Of a stretch of DNA of 13,453 nt, positions 1-6,703 are shown piece after piece (within the stretch, counting starts at the first letter, position 1; each line of letters begins with the position of its first letter). The stretch is taken from NCBI RefSeq assembly GCF_905207935.1, contig NZ_CAJLNI010000048.1, positions 1 to 13,453 on the forward strand, read 5' to 3'. The notes beneath the pieces are model-generated. The model did no database searches, was not told where the DNA came from, and saw nothing but the letters and a program-made list of their open reading frames with translations. The position numbers and the translations under genes were made by a program. This stretch comes from an uncultured Haemophilus sp. (GTDB lineage: Bacteria; Pseudomonadota; Gammaproteobacteria; Enterobacterales; Pasteurellaceae).

Positions 1-2
1 AT

Positions 3-80
3 TCCACGAATGTGCTGCAATATGATGAAAGTGCGGTCAATAATTTGATCGAATCCATTATTCGCGACAATAGCTATTAG
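3..80 (+). CDS. emrA: EmrA-like efflux adaptor, C-terminal end only
   Basis: An open frame enters from the left edge and ends at TAG 78-80, giving the last 25 residues, ending ESIIRDNSY. The identity rests mainly on context: it lies directly upstream of emrB on the same strand, where the membrane-fusion (HlyD-family) adaptor EmrA normally sits. EmrA spans the periplasm and links the EmrB pump to the outer-membrane TolC channel. The stop TAG overlaps the TAGG that serves as the emrB ribosome-binding site, so the two are probably translationally coupled. An uptake signal lies inside the coding sequence at 29-37. Too little is present to check any domain. Confidence 0.7.
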   Translation, partial: STNVLQYDESAVNNLIESIIRDNSY

Positions 81-88
81 GTTTCACG

Positions 89-1615
89 ATGTCGCAATCT
101 CATTTTACGCCGGTACAAGGCGGTGCACTGGTTATTCTCACGTTAGCGCTCTCGCTTGCGACTTTTATGCAGGTGTTGGATTCTACCATCGCTAACGTTG
201 CCATTCCTACTATCGCAGGTGACTTAGGCGCATCGTCCAGCCAAGGCACATGGGTCATCACCTCGTTCGGTGTGGCCAATGCGATCTCAATTCCTATCAC
301 CGGCTGGCTAGCGAAACGTTTCGGCGAAGTGCGGTTATTTTTAATCTCAACCTTACTTTTCGTCCTTGCCTCTTGGCTTTGTGGCATTTCACATAGTTTG
401 GAAATGTTGATTATTTGCCGCGTCATCCAAGGTGCGGTTGCAGGTCCAATCATTCCTCTTTCGCAAAGTTTACTACTCAATAACTATCCGCCTAAAAAAC
501 GCGGCATGGCACTGGCATTTTGGTCAATGACTGTAGTGGTTGCCCCTATCTTCGGGCCAATTCTAGGCGGTTGGATCAGCGATAACATTCATTGGGGCTG
601 GATCTTTTTCATCAATGTTCCCATTGGATTAGCCGTCGTCTTAATGAGTTGGAAGATTCTAGGTAATCGAGAAAGCCAAATTTCTCATCAGCCTATTGAT
701 ACCGTTGGGCTTGTTTTATTAGTTCTAGGCGTAGGCTGCTTGCAATTAATGCTGGACCAAGGAAGAGAGCAAGATTGGTTTAATTCAACGGAGATTGTTG
801 TTCTCACCGTGATTGCTGTTGTGTGTTTGATCGCGCTCACTATTTGGGAACTGACGGATGACAATCCCGTTGTAGATATTTCACTTTTCAAATCACGCAA
901 CTTTAGCGTAGGCTGCCTTTCAACCAGTCTCGCCTTTTTAGTGTATTTGGGATCGGTTGTACTTATCCCACTTCTACTCCAACAAGTTTATGGCTACACC
1001 GCGACTTGGGCTGGGCTCGCAGCCGCTCCAGTGGGATTATTCCCGATTTTACTTTCGCCAATCATCGGTAAATTAGGGCATAAAATTGATATGCGAATTT
1101 TAGTCACAATCAGCTTTATGGTTTATGCCCTGACCTTTTATTGGCGAGCCGTGACCTTTGAGCCTGGCATGACCTTTGCCGATGTTGCATTGCCACAATT
1201 TGTGCAAGGTTTAGCGGTTGCTTGCTTCTTTATGCCGCTAACCACCATCACGCTTTCGGGTTTGCCGCCAGAAAAAATGGCTTCAGCATCGAGTTTATTT
1301 AATTTCCTTCGAACCCTTGCTGGTTCGGTAGGAACATCCCTCACAACATTTATGTGGTATAACCGTGAAGCTGTGCATCATACTCAACTCACGGAAGCGA
1401 TTACTCCATATAATCCAATTTCCCAACAGTTCTTCCAGACGATGGCAAGTTTTGGTTTAAACGAACAACAAACAGCATCATATCTTGCCAGACAAATCAC
1501 TGCTCAGGGCTTTATTATTGGCGCTAATGAGATTTTCTGGCTATCGGCAATTACTTTCCTAGCATTATTCATTATCGTCTGGTTCGCCAAACCGCCTTTT
1601 GGAAATCGCCATTAA
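89..1615 (+). CDS. emrB: EmrB multidrug efflux pump, DHA2 family MFS transporter
   Basis: Inner-membrane proton-driven drug exporter, 508 residues, close to the ~510 usual for EmrB, with the hydrophobic pattern of a 14-helix DHA2 transporter. Visible family motifs are LDSTIANVAIP (about 30-40, motif D1 of DHA proteins), the loop motif A-like GWLAKRFGEVRLF (72-84), the arginine in CRVIQG (110-115), and antiporter motif C, VAPIFGPILGGWISD (151-165). EmrB works with EmrA and a TolC-type channel to expel hydrophobic compounds and uncouplers. The start ATG at 89 is 9 bp after the emrA stop; the only ribosome-binding sequence is TAGG at 78-81, which includes that stop codon. It is convergent with uvrA and separated from it by a bidirectional terminator. 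No truncation or frameshift is seen. Confidence 0.93.
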   Translation: MSQSHFTPVQGGALVILTLALSLATFMQVLDSTIANVAIPTIAGDLGASSSQGTWVITSFGVANAISIPITGWLAKRFGEVRLFLISTLLFVLASWLCGISHSLEMLIICRVIQGAVAGPIIPLSQSLLLNNYPPKKRGMALAFWSMTVVVAPIFGPILGGWISDNIHWGWIFFINVPIGLAVVLMSWKILGNRESQISHQPIDTVGLVLLVLGVGCLQLMLDQGREQDWFNSTEIVVLTVIAVVCLIALTIWELTDDNPVVDISLFKSRNFSVGCLSTSLAFLVYLGSVVLIPLLLQQVYGYTATWAGLAAAPVGLFPILLSPIIGKLGHKIDMRILVTISFMVYALTFYWRAVTFEPGMTFADVALPQFVQGLAVACFFMPLTTITLSGLPPEKMASASSLFNFLRTLAGSVGTSLTTFMWYNREAVHHTQLTEAITPYNPISQQFFQTMASFGLNEQQTASYLARQITAQGFIIGANEIFWLSAITFLALFIIVWFAKPPFGNRH

Positions 1616-1631
1616 AAAACCTCAAAAAAAT

Positions 1632-1671
1632 AACCGCACTTTGATGATGTTCAAAAGTGCGGTTGGTTTTT
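1632..1671. terminator. Bidirectional terminator made of two inverted uptake signals
   Basis: AACCGCACTTT (1632-1642) and AAAGTGCGGTT (1654-1664) form a perfect 11-bp stem with an 11-nt loop. On the plus strand it is followed by GGTTTTTCT; on the minus strand the T-rich complement of CTCAAAAAAATAA follows. It therefore can stop emrB (plus) and uvrA (minus). Each arm holds a full 9-bp uptake core (1633-1641 and 1655-1663). Such inverted pairs as terminators are well known in Haemophilus influenzae. Confidence 0.85.
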
Positions 1672-4503
1672 CTAACCTTTTGCCAAGATGTCTTTAAGGA
1701 ATCTCGCGGTGTGCGAACCTTTGACTTTGGCGACTTCTTCTGGGGTGCCTGTCGCGATGATTTGACCACCGCCACTGCCCCCTTCTGGACCAAGATCCAC
1801 AATCCAGTCTGCAGTTTTAATCACATCTAAGTTGTGTTCAATCACCACGATAGTATTACCTTGATCGCGCAAGCGATGTAACACGTCGAGGAGTTGTTTA
1901 ATATCGGCAAAATGCAAGCCGGTTGTCGGTTCATCCAAAATATAAAGGGTTTTACCGGTATCGCGTTTTGAAAGCTCTGTCGCTAACTTAACACGTTGTG
2001 CCTCACCACCTGAAAGCGTGGTAGAAGACTGACCTAAACGAATATAAGACAAGCCGACATCCATTAGGGTTTGCAATTTACGCGCAATCATTGGGATCGC
2101 GTCAAAAAACTCGCGTGCTTCTTCTACTGTCATATCTAATACTTGGTGAATAGTTTTGCCTTTATAGCGGATTTCCAAGGTTTCACGGTTATAGCGTTTA
2201 CCTTTACATTGATCACAAGGTACATACACATCCGGTAAGAAATGCATTTCCACTTTTAGCACGCCATCACCTTGGCATGCTTCACAACGACCACCGCGTA
2301 CGTTAAAACTAAATCGTCCTGGATTATAACCACGCGCACGCGCTTCTGGTACGCCCGCAAATAATTCACGAATTGGGGTAAATAACCCCGTGTAAGTTGC
2401 TGGGTTAGAACGCGGTGTACGACCGATCGGACTTTGGTTAATATCGATCACTTTGTCGAAATATTCCAAGCCTTCAATGGATTTATAAGGCGCAAAATCC
2501 GTTTTTTCCGCACGATTTAAAGCATTTTGTGCCAATGGGAATAACGTATCATTGATTAGCGTTGATTTGCCTGAACCTGACACCCCTGTGATACAAGTAA
2601 ATAAGCCCACTGGGATCTCTAAATTCACGCCTTTTAGATTATTCCCTGTCGCACCTTTTAATTTTAGAAGTTTGCTTTTATCAAGTGCGGTTCGTTTTTT
2701 TGGAATTTCAATTTTTTCTTCACCCGATAAGAACTTACCCGTAATCGAATTCGGATTATCCATAATCTCTTTGGCTGTCCCCTGAGCAATCACTTGGCCA
2801 CCGTGTACACCTGCTCCAGGGCCAATATCAATAATATGATCGGCTTCTCGAATGGCATCTTCATCATGTTCCACGACGATCACCGTGTTGCCCAAATTAC
2901 GCAAATGAATCAACGTATTTAACAGACGCTCATTATCGCGTTGATGCAAACCGATAGAAGGCTCATCCAACACATACATGACGCCCACTAAGCCTGCACC
3001 GATCTGACTCGCAAGACGGATACGTTGCGCTTCACCGCCCGAAAGGGTCTCGGCTGAGCGAGAAAGGGAAAGATAATTTAAGCCTACATTCACTAAGAAT
3101 TCTAACCGCTCTCTGATCTCTTTCAGGATTTTTTCCGCAATTTGTGCTTTTTGACCGGTTAAAGTAAGCCCTTGGAAAAACTCGAGGCTTTCACCAATGC
3201 TTTTCTCTGAAATTTGAGGCAAGTTAACGTTACCGATATACACGTTGCGAGCTTCTGGACGAAGACGCGAACCTCCACAATCTGCACAAGGTCGGTTACT
3301 GATATTTTTCGCCAATTCTTCGCGCACAGACATGGATTCCGTTTCTTTATAACGGCGTGCCATATTATTCAAAATCCCTTCAAAAGGATGTTTGCGGATC
3401 ACCACATCACCACGGTCGTTCATGTATTGGAATTCAATTTCTTCCTTGCCTGAACCGTGCATCACAATATCTTTAATTTTTTGTGGCAAATCTTCGTATG
3501 GCGTTTCAATATCAAATTTGTAATGTTTCGCCAACGAAGTAAGCATTTGATAGTAATAGAAATTGCGACGATCCCAACCTTTCACCGCCCCACCTGCGAG
3601 GGAAATGCTTTCATTTTGCACCACTCGGCTTTCATCAAAGAACTGCTGAACACCTAAGCCATCACAAGTCGGACACGCCCCTGCTGGGTTATTAAATGAG
3701 AATAAGCGAGGCTCTAATTCCGGTACAGAATAGCCACAATGCGGACAAGCAAAATTTGCCGAGAAAACCAATTCTTCAGCTTTAGGATTATCCATATCCG
3801 CCACTACTGCTGTACCACCAGAAAGCTCCAAAGCCGTTTCAAAGGATTCCGCCAAACGTGTGGCTAAATCTGACCGCACTTTAAAACGGTCCACCACCAC
3901 TTCAATGGTATGTTTTTTCTGTAAAGCAAGTTCTGGTGGATCAGATAAATCACAAATCTCACCATCAATTCTTGCGCGAATATAACCTTGTGCTGCCAAG
4001 CTATCTAACAGCTTAACGTGCTCACCTTTACGGTTTTTTACTACGGGCGCTAGCAACATCATTTTGCTTTCTTCAGGCAAGCTTAAAACTTTATCCACCA
4101 TTTGGCTGATGGTTTGTGCTGTTAATGGCACATCATGATCAGGACAACGCGGCTCCCCTACGCGAGCAAACAGCAAACGCAGGTAATCATAAATTTCGGT
4201 GATAGTCCCCACGGTTGAACGTGGGTTATGAGAAGTGGATTTTTGCTCAATAGAAATCGCCGGCGACAAGCCCTCAATCGAATCCACATCTGGTTTTTCC
4301 ATCAAAGAAAGAAATTGACGCGCATAAGCAGAGAGCGATTCCACATAACGACGCTGCCCTTCCGCATAAAGCGTATCAAATGCTAAAGAAGATTTACCCG
4401 AACCAGACAAGCCTGTAATGACTATTAATTTATCGCGCGGAATGGTTAAATTGATGTTTTTAAGGTTGTGAGTTCTAGCCCCACGAATGTCGATAGTATC
4501 CAT
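1672..4503 (-). CDS. uvrA: UvrABC excinuclease subunit A
   Basis: Damage-recognition ATPase of nucleotide excision repair; a UvrA dimer loads UvrB at lesions. It has 943 residues (E. coli 940). Two ABC ATPase modules are visible: Walker A GLSGSGKS (31-38) and GVSGSGKS (640-647), and signature motifs LSGGEAQR (from 487) and LSGGEAQR (from 830), each followed by a Walker B ending LDEP. Zinc-binding cysteines occur as C253/C256 with C277/C280, and C740/C743 with C763/C766. The start MDTIDIRGARTHN matches the family's conserved N-terminus, although the nearest purine-rich sequence (AAGG, 4518-4521) is rather far away. Uptake cores lie inside it at 2683-2691 and 3873-3881. It is divergent from ssb, and its promoter overlaps a LexA box, so SOS induction is expected. 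Confidence 0.98.
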   Translation of the reverse strand: MDTIDIRGARTHNLKNINLTIPRDKLIVITGLSGSGKSSLAFDTLYAEGQRRYVESLSAYARQFLSLMEKPDVDSIEGLSPAISIEQKSTSHNPRSTVGTITEIYDYLRLLFARVGEPRCPDHDVPLTAQTISQMVDKVLSLPEESKMMLLAPVVKNRKGEHVKLLDSLAAQGYIRARIDGEICDLSDPPELALQKKHTIEVVVDRFKVRSDLATRLAESFETALELSGGTAVVADMDNPKAEELVFSANFACPHCGYSVPELEPRLFSFNNPAGACPTCDGLGVQQFFDESRVVQNESISLAGGAVKGWDRRNFYYYQMLTSLAKHYKFDIETPYEDLPQKIKDIVMHGSGKEEIEFQYMNDRGDVVIRKHPFEGILNNMARRYKETESMSVREELAKNISNRPCADCGGSRLRPEARNVYIGNVNLPQISEKSIGESLEFFQGLTLTGQKAQIAEKILKEIRERLEFLVNVGLNYLSLSRSAETLSGGEAQRIRLASQIGAGLVGVMYVLDEPSIGLHQRDNERLLNTLIHLRNLGNTVIVVEHDEDAIREADHIIDIGPGAGVHGGQVIAQGTAKEIMDNPNSITGKFLSGEEKIEIPKKRTALDKSKLLKLKGATGNNLKGVNLEIPVGLFTCITGVSGSGKSTLINDTLFPLAQNALNRAEKTDFAPYKSIEGLEYFDKVIDINQSPIGRTPRSNPATYTGLFTPIRELFAGVPEARARGYNPGRFSFNVRGGRCEACQGDGVLKVEMHFLPDVYVPCDQCKGKRYNRETLEIRYKGKTIHQVLDMTVEEAREFFDAIPMIARKLQTLMDVGLSYIRLGQSSTTLSGGEAQRVKLATELSKRDTGKTLYILDEPTTGLHFADIKQLLDVLHRLRDQGNTIVVIEHNLDVIKTADWIVDLGPEGGSGGGQIIATGTPEEVAKVKGSHTARFLKDILAKG
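2683..2691 (+). repeat. DNA uptake signal core, Haemophilus type
   Basis: Perfect AAGTGCGGT inside uvrA. Single (unpaired) copy in coding sequence. Confidence 0.85.
3873..3881 (-). repeat. DNA uptake signal core, Haemophilus type
   Basis: Perfect AAGTGCGGT on the minus strand (ACCGCACTT on plus), inside uvrA. Confidence 0.85.
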
Positions 4504-4548
4504 AAAAAAAGCGATTGCCTTAAGAAAATAAATTCAAAAATTGCGACC

Positions 4549-4576
4549 ATTATCGCATATTTCAATATCTGTGCAA
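4549..4576 (-). promoter_or_regulatory. uvrA promoter
   Basis: Reading the minus strand, TTGCAC (-35, complement of 4571-4576) is followed after 16 bp by GATAAT (-10, complement of 4549-4554), which would start transcription near 4542, about 40 nt upstream of the uvrA ATG. The -35 is contained in the LexA box, a typical repression geometry. The match is by eye; no start site has been mapped. Confidence 0.6.
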
Positions 4577-4584
4577 ATATCCAG
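4569..4584. promoter_or_regulatory. LexA (SOS) box between uvrA and ssb
   Basis: CTGTGCAAATATCCAG has the exact CTG-N10-CAG frame of the gamma-proteobacterial LexA operator with an AT-rich centre. It lies in the uvrA-ssb divergent region, as in E. coli, where LexA controls uvrA and one of the ssb promoters. It overlaps the uvrA -35. A weak ssb promoter could start within it (TTGCGA 4541-4546, then CAATAT 4563-4568), but I am not confident of that. Confidence 0.82.
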
Positions 4585-4665
4585 TTAATTTTTATGGATC
4601 TTTTGTTTCATTTAAGGCAAAATAGCCAAAATTTTTCACCTTATTTCTAAAATATAGAGGATTCT

Positions 4666-5133
4666 ATGGCAGGTATTAATAAAGTAATCATCGTGGGTAA
4701 TTTAGGTAATGATCCTGAAATCCGCACGATGCCAAATGGCGAAGCAGTAGCAAATATTAGCGTGGCAACAAGTGAAAGCTGGACAGATAAAAACACAGGC
4801 GAACGCCGTGAAGTGACCGAATGGCACCGTATCGTGTTATATCGTCGTTTAGCGGAAATTGCGGGACAATACTTACGCAAAGGTTCACAAGTTTATGTTG
4901 AAGGTCGTTTAAAAACCCGTAAATGGCAAGATAACAATGGTCAAGATCGTTACACCACTGAAATCCAAGGTGATAACTTACAAATGTTAGGTGGTCGTAA
5001 TCAAGAGATGGGCGGTTATGCACCTGCACAATCAGCACCACAACCAAGCTATCAATCTCGTCCAGCACAATCTGCGCCAGCACCACAAGCTGAGCCACCA
5101 ATGGACGCATTTGATGACAACATTCCATTCTAA
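4666..5133 (+). CDS. ssb: Single-stranded DNA-binding protein
   Basis: Homotetrameric protein that coats single-stranded DNA in replication, recombination and repair. It has 155 residues, shorter than E. coli SSB (178), the difference being in the linker. The N-terminal OB fold (about 1-111) begins MAGINKVIIVGNLG and holds the aromatic DNA-stacking residues, including W39, W53 and W87. A Gln/Pro/Ala-rich disordered linker (about 112-147) leads to the acidic tip DDNIPF (150-155), which docks partner proteins such as exonuclease I and RecO. AGAGG (4656-4660) is a good ribosome-binding site 5 nt before the ATG. Divergent from uvrA; a terminator follows. Confidence 0.98.
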   Translation: MAGINKVIIVGNLGNDPEIRTMPNGEAVANISVATSESWTDKNTGERREVTEWHRIVLYRRLAEIAGQYLRKGSQVYVEGRLKTRKWQDNNGQDRYTTEIQGDNLQMLGGRNQEMGGYAPAQSAPQPSYQSRPAQSAPAPQAEPPMDAFDDNIPF

Positions 5134-5164
5134 ATTGTATTGATACAAGATTATCTATACGAAG

Positions 5165-5194
5165 AGAGGCCTTTCATTGAAAGGTCTCTTTTTT
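5165..5194 (+). terminator. ssb rho-independent terminator
   Basis: Arms 5165-5175 (AGAGGCCTTTC) and 5179-5189 (GAAAGGTCTCT) pair over 11 bp with one G-U wobble and a 3-nt loop, followed by T5190-5194. Confidence 0.9.
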
Positions 5195-5204
5195 ATCTCT
5201 CATT

Positions 5205-5409
5205 TTGACATCAATTATTCGTACGCCTTATCTCGTTCAAGCGCTAAAACGCAATAAATATTCAATTTATTGCACCGCATCCGAATTTAATATATCTTTA
5301 TTTGAATACTGGAAAATAGTATAGATATCAAGGAGAACATTTCTTAGATGGGCAACATCACTCGAATCAGGAAAAAGAAAACGATGTATCTTTGCTTTAT
5401 TTCCTTTGA
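5205..5409 (+). pseudogene. Frameshifted 3' end of an unidentified protein, possibly a toxin remnant
   Basis: Two adjoining plus-strand frames read like real protein with AT-rich codon use. The first is open through about 5205-5321 and contains PYLVQALKRNKYSIY and SLFEYWKIV before a stop at 5322-5324. The second runs 5320-5409, beginning YRYQGEHFLDG, containing QHHSNQEKENDV and ending LLYFL before TGA at 5407-5409. A single frameshift near 5320 would join them. No start is visible because the frame runs back into the ssb terminator region, so this looks like a stranded C-terminus. It ends 22 bp before the secreted 196-residue gene, the usual spacing of a toxin before its immunity gene. I do not recognise the family. 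Chance reading frames are a real alternative. Confidence 0.35.
5251..5273. repeat. Small perfect inverted repeat
   Basis: GCAATAAAT (5251-5259) and ATTTATTGC (5265-5273) form a 9-bp stem with a 5-nt loop. No T-run follows on either strand, so it is not a standard terminator. It lies inside the putative remnant reading frame. Confidence 0.5.
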
Positions 5410-5419
5410 ACATCTTTAG
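5348..5419 (+). CDS. Possible 23-residue leader ORF
   Basis: ATG 5348 to TAG 5417-5419 encodes a short peptide starting MGNITRIRKKK. AAGGAG at 5330-5335 lies 12 nt upstream, slightly too far for an ideal ribosome-binding site. Its stop codon overlaps the AGGAG (5418-5422) that drives the next gene, an arrangement that would couple translation. It overlaps the remnant described at 5205-5409 in a different frame, so only one of the two readings need be meaningful. It begins MGN followed by basic residues, like its downstream neighbour, which could be coincidence. Confidence 0.2.
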   Translation: MGNITRIRKKKTMYLCFISFEHL

Positions 5420-5431
5420 GAGTAAGAATAT

Positions 5432-6022
5432 ATGGGAAATTTTAAACAAATCCTTTCGAAATTATCTGTTATTTTTTTATTGTTCTATTCGCAAAAGATA
5501 TTTTCCATGACACAAACCGAAATCCAATTGGAAAAAGCCTATTTAGCAGAAATGATTGATATGGCATCTGAAATTATGGAGAAAAAACAATCTGTTGATC
5601 CTGATTCATTGCAATATAAACGTAGGAATATCAAGGTTCTTACTCATACAAACATGAAAAACGGTTATACAAACTACACTTTGGAAAAATCAAAAGTTCA
5701 TTTGGTTGTACCTAAAGAGTTAAAACAGAATACGAAACTTAATCTCTATTGGGATGAAAGCAAAGGTTCAATAAATATCCTATTTGACAAAGATGAATTG
5801 ACAAAATACTTTCATCTGAATCTTAAAAAAAGTGAGGAAAAATCAGAAACATTGAGAACAGTTTTTGATGAAACCACATATTTTTTCACTTCCTATGAAT
5901 TTTCTATCGATAAATACCCTAACGTTACCGTTGAGTTTCGTCTCTACCATTCACCCGGTACGACATTCAGATTGGACTACCCGACTGAATTTACGCGGAT
6001 TTTGATTTATAGAAAAATGTAA
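5432..6022 (+). CDS. Secreted or periplasmic protein of unknown function
   Basis: This 196-residue protein has an N-terminal signal peptide (MGNFK, then a hydrophobic run about 10-24 ending near KIFS), so it is probably exported to the periplasm. The mature part is hydrophilic, lysine- and glutamate-rich, with a predicted helix at about 27-52 and then strand-like segments such as KVHLVVPKEL and SINILFDKDEL. There is no cysteine lipobox and no transmembrane segment after the signal. AGGAG (5418-5422) sits 9 nt before the ATG. I do not recognise the family. Its place directly behind a decayed reading frame, its export signal and low GC fit an orphan immunity protein, but nothing in the sequence proves that. 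Confidence 0.75.
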   Translation: MGNFKQILSKLSVIFLLFYSQKIFSMTQTEIQLEKAYLAEMIDMASEIMEKKQSVDPDSLQYKRRNIKVLTHTNMKNGYTNYTLEKSKVHLVVPKELKQNTKLNLYWDESKGSINILFDKDELTKYFHLNLKKSEEKSETLRTVFDETTYFFTSYEFSIDKYPNVTVEFRLYHSPGTTFRLDYPTEFTRILIYRKM

Positions 6023-6028
6023 CAAACG

Positions 6029-6130
6029 ATGTTTCCTTATACCGTTTCTAACTTGGACGACATTGTTCCACCACCGACCGCACTTTAGAAGAAAAAAACG
6101 CAGTGGTAAGCTTTAAAGCGAAATTAGAGA
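6029..6130 (+). pseudogene. Broken small gene just after the secreted protein
   Basis: ATG 6029, 6 nt after the preceding stop, starts MFPYTVSNLDDIVPPP and ends at TAG 6086-6088. From about 6075 the next frame over continues as DRTLEEKNAVVSFKAKLEK and ends at TAG about 6128-6130. The two halves read like one short protein split by a frameshift at an uptake signal (6077-6085), or like the two ends of a gene with an internal deletion. There is no recognisable family and no separate ribosome-binding site. Confidence 0.3.
6077..6085 (-). repeat. DNA uptake signal core, Haemophilus type
   Basis: Perfect ACCGCACTT on the plus strand. It sits exactly where the reading frame of the broken small gene switches. 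Confidence 0.85.
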
Positions 6131-6194
6131 AATAGATCACTATCACTGAATAAGAATTCAGTAATCACATGATGACTTGCTGGTACACCAAATG

Positions 6195-6217
6195 TATAAT
6201 AGATAGAGTTCACTCTA
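6195..6217 (+). promoter_or_regulatory. Candidate promoter with operator-like palindrome for the lipoprotein gene
   Basis: A perfect TATAAT lies at 6195-6200, with only a weak -35 (TGACTT, 6173-6178, 16 bp away). Just downstream, across the expected start point, TAGAGT-TC-ACTCTA (6204-6217) is a perfect 6+2+6 palindrome, a plausible repressor site. A second inverted repeat, ACTGAAT-AAGA-ATTCAGT, lies upstream at 6145-6162. Confidence 0.4.
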
Positions 6218-6246
6218 ATTATTTTTATAAATATAAAAGGTAAACT

Positions 6247-6467
6247 ATGAAAAAAAATAATCGCATTATTATTTGTAGGCTTATCTTCATTTCTGACTGC
6301 GTGTAGCAGTCATTTAGATACGAGTAGCTTGCCGATTGAAGTCTATAATCATACATCCAAAGCTATTAACTTTAATATGACAAATGCTACTGAAAAAGAC
6401 TGGAAAGGCTGGGAACTAGGCTATGGAGGCGAGCTTAAATCAGTAGCTGCGTTTAGTTCAGATACTG
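6247..6467 (+). pseudogene. Lipoprotein gene, frameshifted at an A8 tract and 3'-truncated
   Basis: AAGG (6237-6240) precedes ATG 6247, which is followed by eight A residues (6250-6257). As written the frame gives MKKNNRIII and a quick stop. With one A fewer the same DNA encodes MKKIIALLFVGL, then SFLTAC, an excellent lipoprotein signal with lipobox LTAC (Cys19), and continues into LPIEVYNHTSKAINFN and onward to about 6467. Beyond this the frame runs into unrelated GC-rich DNA, and the long open frame ending at 6667 has an implausible Arg/Pro-rich tail. The YNHTSKAI segment faintly recalls DUF3304 lipoproteins found beside type VI lipase effectors; that is a weak impression only. The A8 tract could be a phase-variation switch, an inactivating mutation or a sequencing error. 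Confidence 0.6.
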
Positions 6468-6632
6468 GCGCTGGAGGCTTATGGCGTCTTCCTCGAACTG
6501 GGCTGGTATGCTTATCAAATGAAGCTCATCGGCACAGGCAACGCCCCGCAGCCGAAACGCTCCGCGTGAGCGGAACTGTTCCGCCTGCTGAAAAACATCC
6601 GCCAACACCGCCTGCGTTCCGAACGGGCGTAA
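6468..6632 (+). pseudogene. GC-rich 3' fragment of an unidentified gene
   Basis: Starting abruptly at about 6465, the base composition rises, and the frame beginning GCG CTG GAG at 6468 reads as convincing protein (LEAYGVFLELGWYAYQMKLI) down to an in-frame TGA at 6567-6569, then continues in the same frame as AELFRLLKNIRQHRLRSERA to TAA 6630-6632. This looks like the last ~54 codons of a gene with a premature stop, joined to the broken lipoprotein gene. I do not recognise the family. It is convergent with the antiporter gene and resembles it in GC content, so both probably belong to the same imported block. Confidence 0.45.
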
Positions 6633-6633
6633 A

Positions 6634-6642
6634 AAGTGCGGT
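6634..6642 (+). repeat. DNA uptake signal core, Haemophilus type
   Basis: Perfect AAGTGCGGT followed by the T-rich stretch typical of the extended signal. It lies immediately after the GC-rich gene fragment. A second, imperfect copy (AAAGTGCGCT) follows near 6689. Confidence 0.85.
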
Positions 6643-6703
6643 GGAATTTTTGCAATTTTTCGCTTAAATTCCATCGCTTGTAGCTACAAAAGTGCGCTCT
6701 ATT

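Noticed and set aside
5267..5449. Minus-strand 60-codon ORF starting MFKISHIFLLLKMF opposite the start of the secreted protein
   Set aside because: It covers the ribosome-binding site and start of the 196-residue gene, has no ribosome-binding site of its own that I can see, and is better explained as the reverse of the plus-strand remnant.
6329..6667. 112-codon frame from TTG 6329 as one intact gene
   Set aside because: Its first half is the inside of the lipoprotein frame, downstream of its signal peptide, and its second half reads a different gene fragment in the wrong frame, giving an Arg/Pro-rich tail.
6453..6674. Minus-strand 73-codon ORF over the GC-rich fragment
   Set aside because: The plus-strand frame from 6468 has more natural protein composition; the minus ORF is its mirror in GC-rich DNA and crosses an uptake signal.
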